A stretch of 56,238 nucleotides of DNA from Muribaculaceae bacterium. Its GTDB lineage: Bacteria > Bacteroidota > Bacteroidia > Bacteroidales > Muribaculaceae. The notes under the pieces were generated by a model. The model did not search any database. It saw only the letters and a list, made by a program, of their open reading frames with translations, and was not told the DNA's origin. Of the stretch, positions 1 to 7,554 are shown one piece after another (positions within the stretch are counted from its first letter, which is position 1; the number at the start of each line of letters is the position of its first letter). The position numbers were made by a program, and so were the translations under genes. Where the stretch lies: contig JAIDDJ010000033.1 in assembly GCA_029055345.1 (NCBI GenBank), positions 77,381-133,618 of the forward strand, read 5' to 3'.

Positions 1-45
1 TGGCCGCTGCCACGGGCTTGGGAGCCGCAGGTTTCTGAGATTCCA
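1..45 (-). CDS. N-terminal fragment of an unidentified protein, cut by the window edge
   Basis: The complement reads ATG at 45-43 and then an open frame to the window edge, encoding 15 residues rich in Ala, Pro and Lys (MESQKPAAPKPVAAA). That is too little to assign a family. It is called a gene because a good Bacteroidetes -7 box on the same strand (211-218) lies upstream with a roughly 160-nt leader. The Pro/Ala/Lys start suggests a disordered N-terminus. Function unknown. Confidence 0.5.
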
Positions 46-118
46 TAATCTTTTAAATTTTTTGTTTTGGTTTGTTAGTATTTATTAGTTACTTCTATTC
101 GTTTTCTATAATTGGGTC

Positions 119-181
119 TCACGGAGATTCGGCTCCTTGGGCGGACCTTCTCGCAGCCTCTTTTTGGTTATACTTTTTCAT
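119..181 (-). other. Possible 20-codon leader ORF within a structured 5' leader
   Basis: In the leader of the minus-strand gene starting at 45, an ATG at 181-179 opens a 20-codon frame ending in TGA at 121-119 (begins MKKYNQKEAA). The RNA around it can fold: GCGGCCT near 187-193 pairs, with one bulge, with AGGTCCGC near 143-150, and GGAG/CTCC forms a small hairpin just before the stop. It could be a regulatory uORF, a structured leader with a chance ORF, or neither. I do not recognise a known riboswitch family. Confidence 0.3.
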
Positions 182-210
182 GGTTTGCAGGCCGCTTTTG
201 TTCTCCTTTG

Positions 211-218
211 CAAAATTA
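211..218 (-). promoter_or_regulatory. -7 promoter box (TAATTTTG) for the truncated gene
   Basis: The minus strand carries TAATTTTG, matching the Bacteroidetes primary sigma -7 consensus TAnnTTTG, with a TTGAC about 20 bases upstream as a -33 candidate. It implies a leader of about 160 nt before the ATG at 45. Confidence 0.6.
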
Positions 219-340
219 CTATATTTTTCGATATTGTCAATACTTCATTTAATTTTTTTAAGCACTAATCTTTGCTTTTTATATTTGTTAGGGATATTTT
301 TATGCAAAAACATGTTGTATAACATATTTTTGCTAAAATT

Positions 341-377
341 AAAAGACTGCGACGAGTTATTCTTCGCCACAGTCTTT
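341..377 (-). terminator. Intrinsic terminator of pgk
   Basis: Inverted repeat AAAGACTG (342-349) and CAGTCTTT (370-377) with further pairing inside. On the minus strand it is followed by a T-rich run (TTTTAATTTT). It lies about 30 bases past the pgk stop codon. Confidence 0.75.
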
Positions 378-408
378 CAGATATGCGGATATTCGTTTAG
401 TCAGAGAT

Positions 409-1659
409 TCATTCTGCCACTGCGGCCACTCCCGGAAGAGTCTTGCCTTCTATTGCCTCGAGAAGTGCGCCACCACCGGTGGATACATAGCTTACACTAT
501 CGGCCAATCCGAATTTATTCACACAGGCCACTGAATCACCACCGCCGACAAGTGAGAATGCACCGTTATCGGTAGCCTCTACGATTGCTTCGGCAATCGC
601 TTTTGAGCCTTTTGCAAAGTTATCAAATTCGAATACGCCTGCGGGGCCGTTCCAAAGAATGGTTTTGGCCGGGAGGATGGCGTTGCGGAACGCAATGATC
701 GAGTCCGGTCCTGCATCGAGACCTTCCCATCCATCGGGGATCGCCATTACCGAACATACCTGTGTGTTGGCATCGTTGGCGAAATTGTCAGCTGCGATGC
801 AGTCTGTAGCAAGAACGAGGTTCACACCCTTCTCTTTCGCAAGATCCATTATGTGTTTGGCGAGGTCGAGTTTATCATCTTCCACGATGGAATTGCCAAT
901 CTTGCCCCCCTGTGCCTTGGCAAAGGTAAAGGTCATACCGCCGCAGAGGATGAGGTTGTCTACCTTGTCCATAAGATTCTCGATGATTCCGATCTTTGTG
1001 GAAACCTTCGAACCTCCCATAATTGCTGTAAACGGACGGTTGATGTCCTTGAGGATGTTATCAACTGCTTTAACCTCTTTTTCCATAAGAAGCCCGAGCA
1101 TTTTGTCTTCTTTGTCGAAGTAATCGGCAATGACTGCGGTTGAAGCGTGACGACGGTGTGCAGTGCCGAATGCATCGTTTACATATACGTCAGCATAGCT
1201 TGCAAGTGTTTTTGCAAATTCTTTCTGACTCTCCTTCATTGCTTTCTTGGCTGCATCATAGCCGGGATCGTTCTTGTCGATTCCTATCGGTTTGCCTTCC
1301 TCCTCGGGATAGAAACGAAGGTTTTCGAGAAGAAGAACCTCTCCCGGTTTAAGTTCCTTGGCTGCCTCTTGTGCCTTTGCACAATCCGGAGCGAATTTTA
1401 CATCTGTGCCGAGTGCCTTTGCCACTGCGTCACGTATCTGGAGAAGACTGAGTTTCTCGTTGACCTTGCCTTTGGGCTTGCCCATATGCGACATTAGTAT
1501 CAGCGCGCCTCCATCTGCAAGAATCTTCTTAAGAGTGGGAAGTGCTCCGCGGATACGTGTGTCATCTGTAATGTTGCCATTCTCGTCCAATGGTACGTTG
1601 AAATCCACGCGGACGATGGCTTTCTTGTCTTTGAAATTGTAATTCTCGATTTTAGCCAT
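409..1659 (-). CDS. pgk: Phosphoglycerate kinase
   Basis: Cytoplasmic glycolytic enzyme that transfers phosphate from 1,3-bisphosphoglycerate to ADP. The 416-residue product has the usual bacterial length and layout. The N-terminal substrate-binding segment contains the RVDFNVP motif at about residues 17-23 and DDTRIR at about 32-37. The C-terminal nucleotide domain contains the WNGPAGVFE segment and a GGGDS loop near residues 370-380. The ATG start fits the conserved N-terminus and lies about 90 bases below a strong -7 box. It is transcribed alone, with its own promoter and terminator, and diverges from the kinase at 1934. Assignment is secure. Confidence 0.98.
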   Translation of the reverse strand: MAKIENYNFKDKKAIVRVDFNVPLDENGNITDDTRIRGALPTLKKILADGGALILMSHMGKPKGKVNEKLSLLQIRDAVAKALGTDVKFAPDCAKAQEAAKELKPGEVLLLENLRFYPEEEGKPIGIDKNDPGYDAAKKAMKESQKEFAKTLASYADVYVNDAFGTAHRRHASTAVIADYFDKEDKMLGLLMEKEVKAVDNILKDINRPFTAIMGGSKVSTKIGIIENLMDKVDNLILCGGMTFTFAKAQGGKIGNSIVEDDKLDLAKHIMDLAKEKGVNLVLATDCIAADNFANDANTQVCSVMAIPDGWEGLDAGPDSIIAFRNAILPAKTILWNGPAGVFEFDNFAKGSKAIAEAIVEATDNGAFSLVGGGDSVACVNKFGLADSVSYVSTGGGALLEAIEGKTLPGVAAVAE

Positions 1660-1754
1660 AGCTTTAGTCTATATTTAGGGTTTGATTAGATTCTTTCCGT
1701 TTCCGCCATAAGGTCCCAAAATCGGGCCAAATGAGCGCCTGTTAACTTATTGTG

Positions 1755-1762
1755 CAAAATTA
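1755..1762 (-). promoter_or_regulatory. -7 promoter box (TAATTTTG) of pgk
   Basis: The reverse complement reads TAATTTTG followed by CACAA, the standard Bacteroidetes -7 element. It predicts a 5' leader of about 90 nt for pgk. Confidence 0.65.
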
Positions 1763-1879
1763 ATAAAATTAATCGACATGACATTGCTCTTTGTTGGAAA
1801 ATGCTATCTTAATTCAATTTTTCAACTCCCGAATTGGAAATTAGTTCAATGTTTTACATTTTCTTAAGGAAAAATTCCC

Positions 1880-1887
1880 TAATTTTG
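1880..1887 (+). promoter_or_regulatory. -7 promoter box (TAATTTTG) of the kinase/murU pair
   Basis: TAATTTTGCAC lies 46 bases upstream of the ATG at 1934. It faces away from the pgk promoter, so this 274-bp gap is a divergent promoter region. Confidence 0.65.
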
Positions 1888-1933
1888 CACTGAAGTTGAA
1901 TTCCCAATTTATGAATATGTATATTATTATATT

Positions 1934-3379
1934 ATGAATAATATTGATAAAAGCATATTTGATAATCTATGTATCAATTGCCTGGGCCTAACTCCATCGG
2001 GCTATAAGCTTATTCCGGCGGCCGGGGGCGACAGGAAATATTATCGTCTGCAACCGGAATCAATGAGGATTTTGGGAGTGATTGCCGATAATAAGGCTGA
2101 TTCAAAGGCTTATGTGTCCTTGTCACAAGTATTTCAAGGTTATAAAGACGAGTGGAGTGCCGGATTTTATATTCCGAAGGTATTGGATTCTACCGATGAC
2201 TTTTCTCATTATTTAGTCGAAGATGTCGGCGATGTAAGTTTGTATGACAGATTAAATGACGGTCAACTTCCTGTTTTGATGGATAGGGTGGTGCGGGCCC
2301 TTGTAAGTATGCAGACGGTTCCGGAAGACAAATGGGAGCGAGTCGTGGCTTACCCTCCTTTATCCAAACGACTGATAATGTGGGATTTGAATTATTTCAA
2401 ATATGAATTTCTAAAAATCTGCGGTATTGAGTTCGATGAGAATGCTCTTGAGGATGATTTCGAACGCCTTGCTAATGATTTGCTGACTATTCCTCACAAC
2501 CAATGGGGATTTATGATGCGCGACTGTCAGAGCCGTAACATCATGTTGGGAGGCCATGATAATCAAACTCCATATTTCATAGATTTTCAAGGAGGAAGAA
2601 AGGGTCCATTACTTTATGATGCCGTTTCGCTTCTCTGGCAGGCGAAAGCCGGCTTCTCTAAGGAATTCCGGATGCAGATGCTTGATATTTATTGTGCAGA
2701 GCTTGCCAAGCGCAGAAATATTGACCCCGGGGAAATCTTGGGTCCGCTGCCTGCTATTGTGTTGTTTCGGACGCTGCAGGTACTGGGCGCATATGGTTTC
2801 AGAGGTCTTGTGCAGAAACGAGCTCATTTCATTACAAGTATTCCCGCTGCTTTGCGTAATCTTGCTGATATCATTTCGTTTGGGTGGTTAGATAAATATC
2901 CATGCTTGCATGAGTTGGCGGAAGATTTGGTGAATTTACCTAAATTCAACGGAGTTGAAAACTATCCTGGGAAACTGGTGATAAAAGTATTCAGTTTCTC
3001 ATATAAGAAAGGATATCCGGATGATTTAAGCGGGAACGGTGGCGGATTTATGTTTGATTGCAGGGGTATGCACAACCCGGGGCGTTATGATGAATATAAA
3101 TTGTTGACAGGTAGAGATGCGTCGGTAATAGAGTTTCTCAAGGAAAAGGGTGAGGCGGATGTTTTTGCTGAAAAGGCAATCCAAATTGTCATTCCTACTG
3201 TGGAACGGTATCTGAAAAGGGGTTTTACTTCACTTCAGATTGGATTCGGATGTACAGGTGGACGTCATAGGTCGGTATATTGCGCGGAGTATGTGGCCGG
3301 CAAGCTCGCAGAAATGTTTCCCCATGCTAAAGTGGAATTGATTCACAGGGAGCAGGAAATTGTAGAAATATTTAATTAG
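1934..3379 (+). CDS. amgK: Amino-sugar (MurNAc/GlcNAc) anomeric kinase with a fused RapZ C-terminal domain
   Basis: Residues 1 to about 335 form an aminoglycoside-phosphotransferase-fold kinase. A catalytic loop RDCQSRN has D197 and N202 in the expected places, followed by a DFQGG metal-binding segment near residue 217. Residues of about 346-481 match the RapZ C-terminal domain, including the CRGMHNPG and GFGCTGGRHRSV motifs. The next gene is a MurU-type uridylyltransferase nine bases downstream, so the pair probably makes UDP-MurNAc from recycled MurNAc, as AmgK and MurU do in Pseudomonas. In E. coli the RapZ C-terminal domain senses glucosamine-6-phosphate; regulation of this kinase by a sugar phosphate is inference. 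Exact sugar specificity cannot be read from sequence. Confidence 0.85.
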   Translation: MNNIDKSIFDNLCINCLGLTPSGYKLIPAAGGDRKYYRLQPESMRILGVIADNKADSKAYVSLSQVFQGYKDEWSAGFYIPKVLDSTDDFSHYLVEDVGDVSLYDRLNDGQLPVLMDRVVRALVSMQTVPEDKWERVVAYPPLSKRLIMWDLNYFKYEFLKICGIEFDENALEDDFERLANDLLTIPHNQWGFMMRDCQSRNIMLGGHDNQTPYFIDFQGGRKGPLLYDAVSLLWQAKAGFSKEFRMQMLDIYCAELAKRRNIDPGEILGPLPAIVLFRTLQVLGAYGFRGLVQKRAHFITSIPAALRNLADIISFGWLDKYPCLHELAEDLVNLPKFNGVENYPGKLVIKVFSFSYKKGYPDDLSGNGGGFMFDCRGMHNPGRYDEYKLLTGRDASVIEFLKEKGEADVFAEKAIQIVIPTVERYLKRGFTSLQIGFGCTGGRHRSVYCAEYVAGKLAEMFPHAKVELIHREQEIVEIFN

Positions 3380-3388
3380 GAACAGACT

Positions 3389-4150
3389 ATGAAAGCTTTC
3401 ATACTTGCAGCCGGACTTGGCACGCGCCTTAAGCCATGGACTGATTCCCATCCGAAGGCATTGGTGCCGGTTGGCGGAATCCCTATGCTTGAACGTGTCA
3501 TCCTTAGGTTGCGGGATAATGGATTTAACGATATAGTGGTGAATGTTCATCACTTCTCAGACCAGATCATCTCTTTCCTTGCCAATAATGATTTTGGTGT
3601 CACGGTGAGGTTGAGCGATGAATCCGATCGTCTTCTCGACACGGGGGGCGGCCTTCTGAAGGCTTCAGAGTTGTTCGGCAATGATCAGGGCCCTGTGTTC
3701 GTCCATAATGTAGACATTTTAAGCGATGCCCCGCTTAATGATTTAATGCGTCAGCATAAGGAATCCGGCCGGGATATCTCGCTTGTTACCAGCCCTCGTG
3801 ACTCTTCAAGGAAACTTATATTCGGCCCAGATGGCACGTTGGAGGGTTGGCATAATTTAATTACGGAAGAATATAGACCGGCAGGGATTAAACCTAGTCC
3901 CGATAGTCATGAATCAGCTTTCAGTGGAATCTACATAATGGAGCGTAATGCCATATCAGCTCTTGGTCATTTTGCCGAGGTTTCCCGAATTGACAAGTTC
4001 CCTATCATGGATTTCTTTCTCTCTGCCCCTCCAGATATAAATATCGGTGAGATCAGACTGGAAGCCCTTAATCTCATCGATATAGGTAAGCCGGAAACCC
4101 TGCTCAAGGCAGAGAGCCTTTTTCGCGACTTAGGTACCAAAAATTTTTAG
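3389..4150 (+). CDS. murU: MurU-like sugar-1-phosphate nucleotidyltransferase
   Basis: A 253-residue nucleotidyltransferase of the GT-A-like family. The signature AAGLGTRLKPWT lies at residues 7-18, followed by the PKALVPVGG segment that binds the nucleotide and sugar phosphate. An HNVDI motif near residue 110 holds the metal-binding aspartate. The length fits MurU (N-acetylmuramate-1-phosphate uridylyltransferase) better than longer glucose- or mannose-1-phosphate enzymes. It follows the kinase by nine bases and must share its transcript. The likely product is UDP-MurNAc, which would bypass de novo MurA/MurB synthesis. Substrate choice rests on family and neighbour. Confidence 0.85.
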   Translation: MKAFILAAGLGTRLKPWTDSHPKALVPVGGIPMLERVILRLRDNGFNDIVVNVHHFSDQIISFLANNDFGVTVRLSDESDRLLDTGGGLLKASELFGNDQGPVFVHNVDILSDAPLNDLMRQHKESGRDISLVTSPRDSSRKLIFGPDGTLEGWHNLITEEYRPAGIKPSPDSHESAFSGIYIMERNAISALGHFAEVSRIDKFPIMDFFLSAPPDINIGEIRLEALNLIDIGKPETLLKAESLFRDLGTKNF

Positions 4151-4160
4151 TGCATAGAGC

Positions 4161-4340
4161 CTAATGCAGATGGTTCACTGTCGTCTTGCCATGGCTGTTG
4201 TATTGGAACACGCATCCTAAAATAAGGAATGCAACCGCTACTCCTCCGATTACCCACGTTACCGTGATACCGGTTGTAAAACAAGAGATGATCAGCAATA
4301 TCGAACCGATAATGTAGCTGAGGATGGATAGTGTTTTCAT
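4161..4340 (-). CDS. Small two-helix membrane protein, unknown function
   Basis: A 59-residue protein starting at MKTLSILSYI. The upstream in-frame extension to 4418 lacks coding character, so this internal ATG is preferred. It has two hydrophobic helices (about residues 5-22 and 27-45) and a short polar tail ending HLH. It lies convergent with murU, 10 bases from its stop, and on the same strand as prfA. It might be read through from prfA or from its own promoter. No family recognised. Confidence 0.55.
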   Translation of the reverse strand: MKTLSILSYIIGSILLIISCFTTGITVTWVIGGVAVAFLILGCVFQYNSHGKTTVNHLH

Positions 4341-4452
4341 AGTAACTCGTATTAAATAATTATTATTCCTGTATATAAATATATGGTATATGAGAAGAGA
4401 AAAATTCTCCGGTCTCATTATACCTTTATAACATTTGCCTTGTCGCGTTGGT

Positions 4453-5562
4453 TCAAAGTTCGGCCTCTTTGAGTTTTTCAGCGTTTTCAGCTACTGTGAG
4501 TCGGTCAATACACTCCTGAATGTCGCCGTCCATAAATGCCGGAAGATTATATATGGTGTAATTTATCCGGTGGTCGGTGATTCGTCCCTGCGGGTAGTTG
4601 TATGTGCGGATTTTTGCCGAACGGTCGCCGGTGCTTACCATTGTCTTTCTTTTTGAGGCGATGTCATCAAGATATTTCTGATGCTCTTTGTCGTAGATGA
4701 ACGTGCGCAATCTCGACAAGGCTCTCTCTTTATTTTTAGGCTGATCGCGGGTTTCCGTACACTCGATTAGTATCTCCTCCACTTTATCTGTATTGGGGTT
4801 CTTCCAGTTATATCGCAGCCGAACCCCGGATTCAACTTTGTTTACATTCTGACCTCCGGCGCCTCCCGAACGGAACGTATCCCATTTGATTTCTCCTTCG
4901 TGAATTTCTACATCAAATTCCTGTGCTTCCGGTAGGACCGCTACGGTAGCGGCCGAAGTATGGACTCTGCCCTGAGTTTCGGTGACGGGAACTCGTTGCA
5001 CGCGGTGCACTCCGCTCTCATATTTGAGAGTCCCGTACACACCATCCCCGGTTACCGAACAAACTATCTCCTTGAAGCCTCCGCTTGCGCCCTCAGACAC
5101 GGAAGATATGGCCAATTGCCAGCCTTTCTTCTCGGCATATTTCTGATACATCCGAAAAAGATCTCCTGCAAAAAGAGCAGCCTCATCACCTCCGGTCCCT
5201 CCCCGAATCTCAAGAACCGCGTTCTTGGAGTCATCAGGATCTGCCGGAATAAGCAATAGTTTGATCTCTTCCTCTAATTGCGGAAGTCGAGTGCTGCAGC
5301 TTTCTATTTCTTCACGGGCAAGTGCGCGCATCTCTTCATCCGATTCTTCGGCCAGGATGATTTTTGATTCCTCAAGATTATGAAGCGTGGATTCGTATTC
5401 TTTTTTTACGATCAATATCCGCTCCAGATCGTGATATTCCTTGGTGAGCCTGACATACCGCGTTTGATCTGATATAACCGCCGGATCGGTTATCAGGGTC
5501 GATACCTCCTCGAAGCGGCTGTCAAGCCCTTCGAGGCGCGACAACAACATATTTTCTGCCAT
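4453..5562 (-). CDS. prfA: Peptide chain release factor 1 (RF1)
   Basis: Recognises UAA and UAG stop codons on the ribosome and triggers peptide release. The 369-residue protein carries the universal GGQ motif at 236-238 (SGGAGGQNVNK), whose glutamine is methylated in many bacteria. The codon-recognition tripeptide of RF1 appears as PVT in RVQRVPVTE (PAT in E. coli). Both the length and the N-terminal coiled segment are typical. The ATG at 5562 lies about 30 bases below a -7 box and diverges from rpsP. Confidence 0.98.
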   Translation of the reverse strand: MAENMLLSRLEGLDSRFEEVSTLITDPAVISDQTRYVRLTKEYHDLERILIVKKEYESTLHNLEESKIILAEESDEEMRALAREEIESCSTRLPQLEEEIKLLLIPADPDDSKNAVLEIRGGTGGDEAALFAGDLFRMYQKYAEKKGWQLAISSVSEGASGGFKEIVCSVTGDGVYGTLKYESGVHRVQRVPVTETQGRVHTSAATVAVLPEAQEFDVEIHEGEIKWDTFRSGGAGGQNVNKVESGVRLRYNWKNPNTDKVEEILIECTETRDQPKNKERALSRLRTFIYDKEHQKYLDDIASKRKTMVSTGDRSAKIRTYNYPQGRITDHRINYTIYNLPAFMDGDIQECIDRLTVAENAEKLKEAEL

Positions 5563-5591
5563 TTCTTTCCTTATGATTTGCTTTCGGAATG

Positions 5592-5599
5592 CAAAATTA
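5592..5599 (-). promoter_or_regulatory. -7 promoter box (TAATTTTG) of prfA
   Basis: The reverse complement reads TAATTTTGC, 29 bases from the prfA ATG. It is separated from the rpsP -7 box only by the inverted repeat at 5607-5642. Confidence 0.65.
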
Positions 5600-5606
5600 T
5601 AAAAAA

Positions 5607-5642
5607 ATGCTAAAATACTTTGCTTATTCCCTATTTTAGCAT
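5607..5642. promoter_or_regulatory. Perfect 11-bp inverted repeat between divergent prfA and rpsP promoters
   Basis: ATGCTAAAATA at 5607-5617 is repeated exactly inverted as TATTTTAGCAT at 5632-5642, with a 14-base spacer. The right arm abuts the rpsP -7 box (5643), and the left arm begins 8 bases from the prfA -7 box. The site could be an operator for both promoters or a DNA structure. No run of T follows either arm, so it does not look like a terminator. Confidence 0.5.
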
Positions 5643-5650
5643 TAACTTTG
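5643..5650 (+). promoter_or_regulatory. -7 promoter box (TAACTTTG) of rpsP
   Basis: TAACTTTGCACC gives a leader of about 70 nt before the rpsP ATG at 5723. Confidence 0.65.
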
Positions 5651-5722
5651 CACCCGAATTGCGCTATTCATGCGTTTTTCTTAAATATCAAACCAAATTC
5701 ATTCAATTAAACCGGCAAGTTT

Positions 5723-6265
5723 ATGGCAACAAAAATTAGATTACAGCGTCACGGTCGTAAGCGTTACGCTTTTTATCCTATTGTAGTAGCCGATAGCAGG
5801 GCACCACGTGATGGTAGATTTATTGAAAGGATAGGTTCTTATAATCCGAACACTAATCCTGCTACAATAAGTTTAGACTTCGACCGTGCTTTGTATTGGG
5901 TTGAAACTGGAGCAATTCCCACCGACACCGTTCGTTCGATTCTTTCTAAAGAGGGTGTGATGCTTATGAAGCATCTCCGCGTTGGTGTCAAGAAAGGTGC
6001 TTTCTCCGCAGAAGAAGCTGAGCGCCGCTTTAACGCCTGGAAGGCTGAGCGCACGAAAGTCGCTGATGCCGCTAAGGCTAAGAACGAAGCTGCTGCCGCT
6101 GAAGATGCCAAGAAGCGTTTCGAGGCTGAAGTAGAGAAAAACCGTCTCAAAGGCGAATCCGTAGCCAAAAAGAGAGCTGAAAAGCTCGCTGCTGAAGAAG
6201 CCGAAGCTAAGGCTGCCCTCGAGGCTGAAACTGCTGAATCAGAAGCTGAAGCAGCTGCAGAGTAA
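5723..6265 (+). CDS. rpsP: 30S ribosomal protein S16 with long C-terminal extension
   Basis: Residues 1 to about 80 are S16: the start [13 protein letters not shown], then [22 protein letters not shown] and a DTVRSIL segment. S16 is about 82 residues in E. coli. Here about 100 residues of Ala/Glu/Lys-rich helix are added, as is common in Bacteroidetes S16. The tail may lie on the ribosome surface; its role is not known to me. The gene is monocistronic, with its own promoter and a strong terminator at 6293. In many bacteria rpsP is followed by rimM and trmD, but not here. Confidence 0.97.
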   Translation: MATKIRLQRHGRKRYAFYPIVVADSRAPRDGRFIERIGSYNPNTNPATISLDFDRALYWVETGAIPTDTVRSILSKEGVMLMKHLRVGVKKGAFSAEEAERRFNAWKAERTKVADAAKAKNEAAAAEDAKKRFEAEVEKNRLKGESVAKKRAEKLAAEEAEAKAALEAETAESEAEAAAE

Positions 6266-6292
6266 GCCAGGGAAGTACTATTCCAAACCTAT

Positions 6293-6330
6293 AAAAAATC
6301 CGACGCCTATTATGCGCCGGATTTTTTATT
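6293..6330 (+). terminator. Intrinsic terminator of rpsP
   Basis: AAAAATCCGaCGC pairs with GCGcCGGATTTTT across a short CTATTAT loop and ends in a run of T. It lies about 30 bases past the rpsP stop. Confidence 0.85.
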
Positions 6331-6401
6331 ATATCCCTTTCTCGATATTTGAGCGTCCCTTAATGTCCGGTGTCGAAGAGTATATTAAAGCGTTAAAAAC
6401 A

Positions 6402-6437
6402 AAAAAAGCGATGAACCTGAACGTTTCATCGCTTTTT
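6402..6437. terminator. Bidirectional terminator hairpin next to tRNA-Met
   Basis: The perfect inverted repeat AAAAAAGCGATGAA/TTCATCGCTTTTTT has an 8-base loop. It ends three bases from the tRNA 3' end and serves as its terminator on the minus strand. The symmetric A and T runs let it work on both strands. Confidence 0.85.
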
Positions 6438-6439
6438 TG

Positions 6440-6513
6440 TAGCGGGATCGAGAATTGAACTCGAGACCTCCGGGTTATGAATCCGACGCTCTAACCAACT
6501 GAGCTATCCCGCC
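6440..6513 (-). tRNA. tRNA with CAT anticodon, elongator Met type
   Basis: On the minus strand the acceptor GGCGGGA pairs with TCCCGCT (one G-U at the end). The D arm GCTC/GAGC, anticodon loop TTCATAA (anticodon CAT) and T arm with GTTCAATTC are all present. CCA is not encoded. The G1-U72 end is weak but pairable, unlike the unpaired C1-A72 of initiators, so this is elongator Met or the lysidine-modified Ile tRNA. Met is preferred on overall similarity. Confidence 0.9.
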
Positions 6514-6529
6514 TTCCGTTTTGCGAGTG

Positions 6530-6537
6530 CAAAGTTA
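6530..6537 (-). promoter_or_regulatory. -7 promoter box (TAACTTTG) of tRNA-Met
   Basis: The reverse complement reads TAACTTTGCACTCGCAA, 17 bases upstream of the tRNA. The same TTTGCACTCGC string occurs at the tRNA-Cys and 16S promoters. Confidence 0.65.
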
Positions 6538-6580
6538 GATAAAATTTTTCAATTAGCCAACTTTTACCAAAAAAATTTCG

Positions 6581-6588
6581 TAATTTTG
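6581..6588 (+). promoter_or_regulatory. -7 promoter box (TAATTTTG) of the lipoprotein/murB unit, nearly leaderless
   Basis: The box ends nine bases before the ATG at 6598, so the transcript would have only a few bases of leader and no room for a normal ribosome binding site. Confidence 0.6.
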
Positions 6589-6597
6589 CGTTCAATT

Positions 6598-7542
6598 ATG
6601 AGATTTTCATTTTATAGACTCGGACTTTGGTCTTTGATGTTAATATGGATTGTGAGTTCTTTATCCTGTAGCACGGGTATCGAGGGCACAAAAACTATAA
6701 AGATGACTCGCGCCGAGAAGCGTGAAAACCGCCCGACACCTGAAGATTTGCTAATGGCGGATTTAGTCCCTCAGCACCTCGCTGACTGGAATATAGGTAA
6801 GACGTTCACCATTGTTGATGAAAAAGCGCGTCTGGTGTTGTCCCCCGAAATGCCCATGCCCGATTCTGTTTCAGGTATAAAGCTTCGTTATGCAGGTGTT
6901 GAATCGAGGCCGACTCCCGATGGCAAGGAGGAAACATTAATCCTATTCTTCGATGTAAGAAATGCCATCCGTTACGCCACGGGCCGTGCCCCGGGGATTG
7001 CGACAGAATCGATTTCAGCTGTCGATATACCCATGATTGTCGATGATGACCTCGTGGAATCCGCCGCAAAGCTTCTTGTCGGTAAAAACCTCTGGACCAG
7101 GACTGCTCTGTGGTATGACAATGAAGGCAATCCTATCGAGGGCCGAAAATATGTTCCGGTCTCTGTATCGGCAGTGAGACCCGGAAATGCATTCTTTCCG
7201 TTCATTATTGATTTTTATGATGAAAATGGAAATGCTGCCTCTCTCTTTATGAATATTAAGAATGAAGCGGGAATAGGAGCGGAAAGCCGCACATTCCCTG
7301 CACTGTTCTCGCTCGCCGACCCAAAGATTTCATATCCTACCATTTCGCCCGAAGTTTGGGAACTGATTACAAAAGGGGAAGTCCGGATAGGAATGACTAA
7401 AGAAGAATGTAAGCTTTCGCTGGGCAATCCCTCAGAAGTGGATGCCGGCCATAACTGGAATAATCTTGTCGATATTTGGAAATATAAGGATGGCACGTTT
7501 CTCTATTTCGAGGATGGCCGACTCTCAAATTTCCGTCATTGA
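6598..7542 (+). CDS. Lipoprotein of unknown function
   Basis: 314 residues from ATG 6598; the upstream in-frame TTG lies inside the -7 box and is rejected. Residues 1-23 form a signal peptide and C24 is a likely lipidation site (SSLSC, a relaxed Bacteroidetes-style lipobox). The mature part is mostly beta-strand-like. A C-terminal stretch near residues 260-314 (GMTKEECKLSLGNPSEV, then a W..Y.DG..L.FEDG..S pattern) resembles the repeat seen in SmpA/OmlA-type lipoproteins. It lies 12 bases upstream of the murB fusion and is probably co-transcribed with it. Exact role unknown. Confidence 0.75.
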   Translation: MRFSFYRLGLWSLMLIWIVSSLSCSTGIEGTKTIKMTRAEKRENRPTPEDLLMADLVPQHLADWNIGKTFTIVDEKARLVLSPEMPMPDSVSGIKLRYAGVESRPTPDGKEETLILFFDVRNAIRYATGRAPGIATESISAVDIPMIVDDDLVESAAKLLVGKNLWTRTALWYDNEGNPIEGRKYVPVSVSAVRPGNAFFPFIIDFYDENGNAASLFMNIKNEAGIGAESRTFPALFSLADPKISYPTISPEVWELITKGEVRIGMTKEECKLSLGNPSEVDAGHNWNNLVDIWKYKDGTFLYFEDGRLSNFRH

Positions 7543-7554
7543 TTCTTAATCTGT

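Noticed and set aside
187..195. GCAAACC in the leader as a c-di-GMP riboswitch core
   Set aside because: The second conserved GCAAAGCC segment and the expected stems are absent.
72..575. A 167-codon open frame on the plus strand
   Set aside because: It runs across the AT-rich leader and into pgk on the opposite strand; composition is low-complexity Phe/Leu and no family is recognisable.
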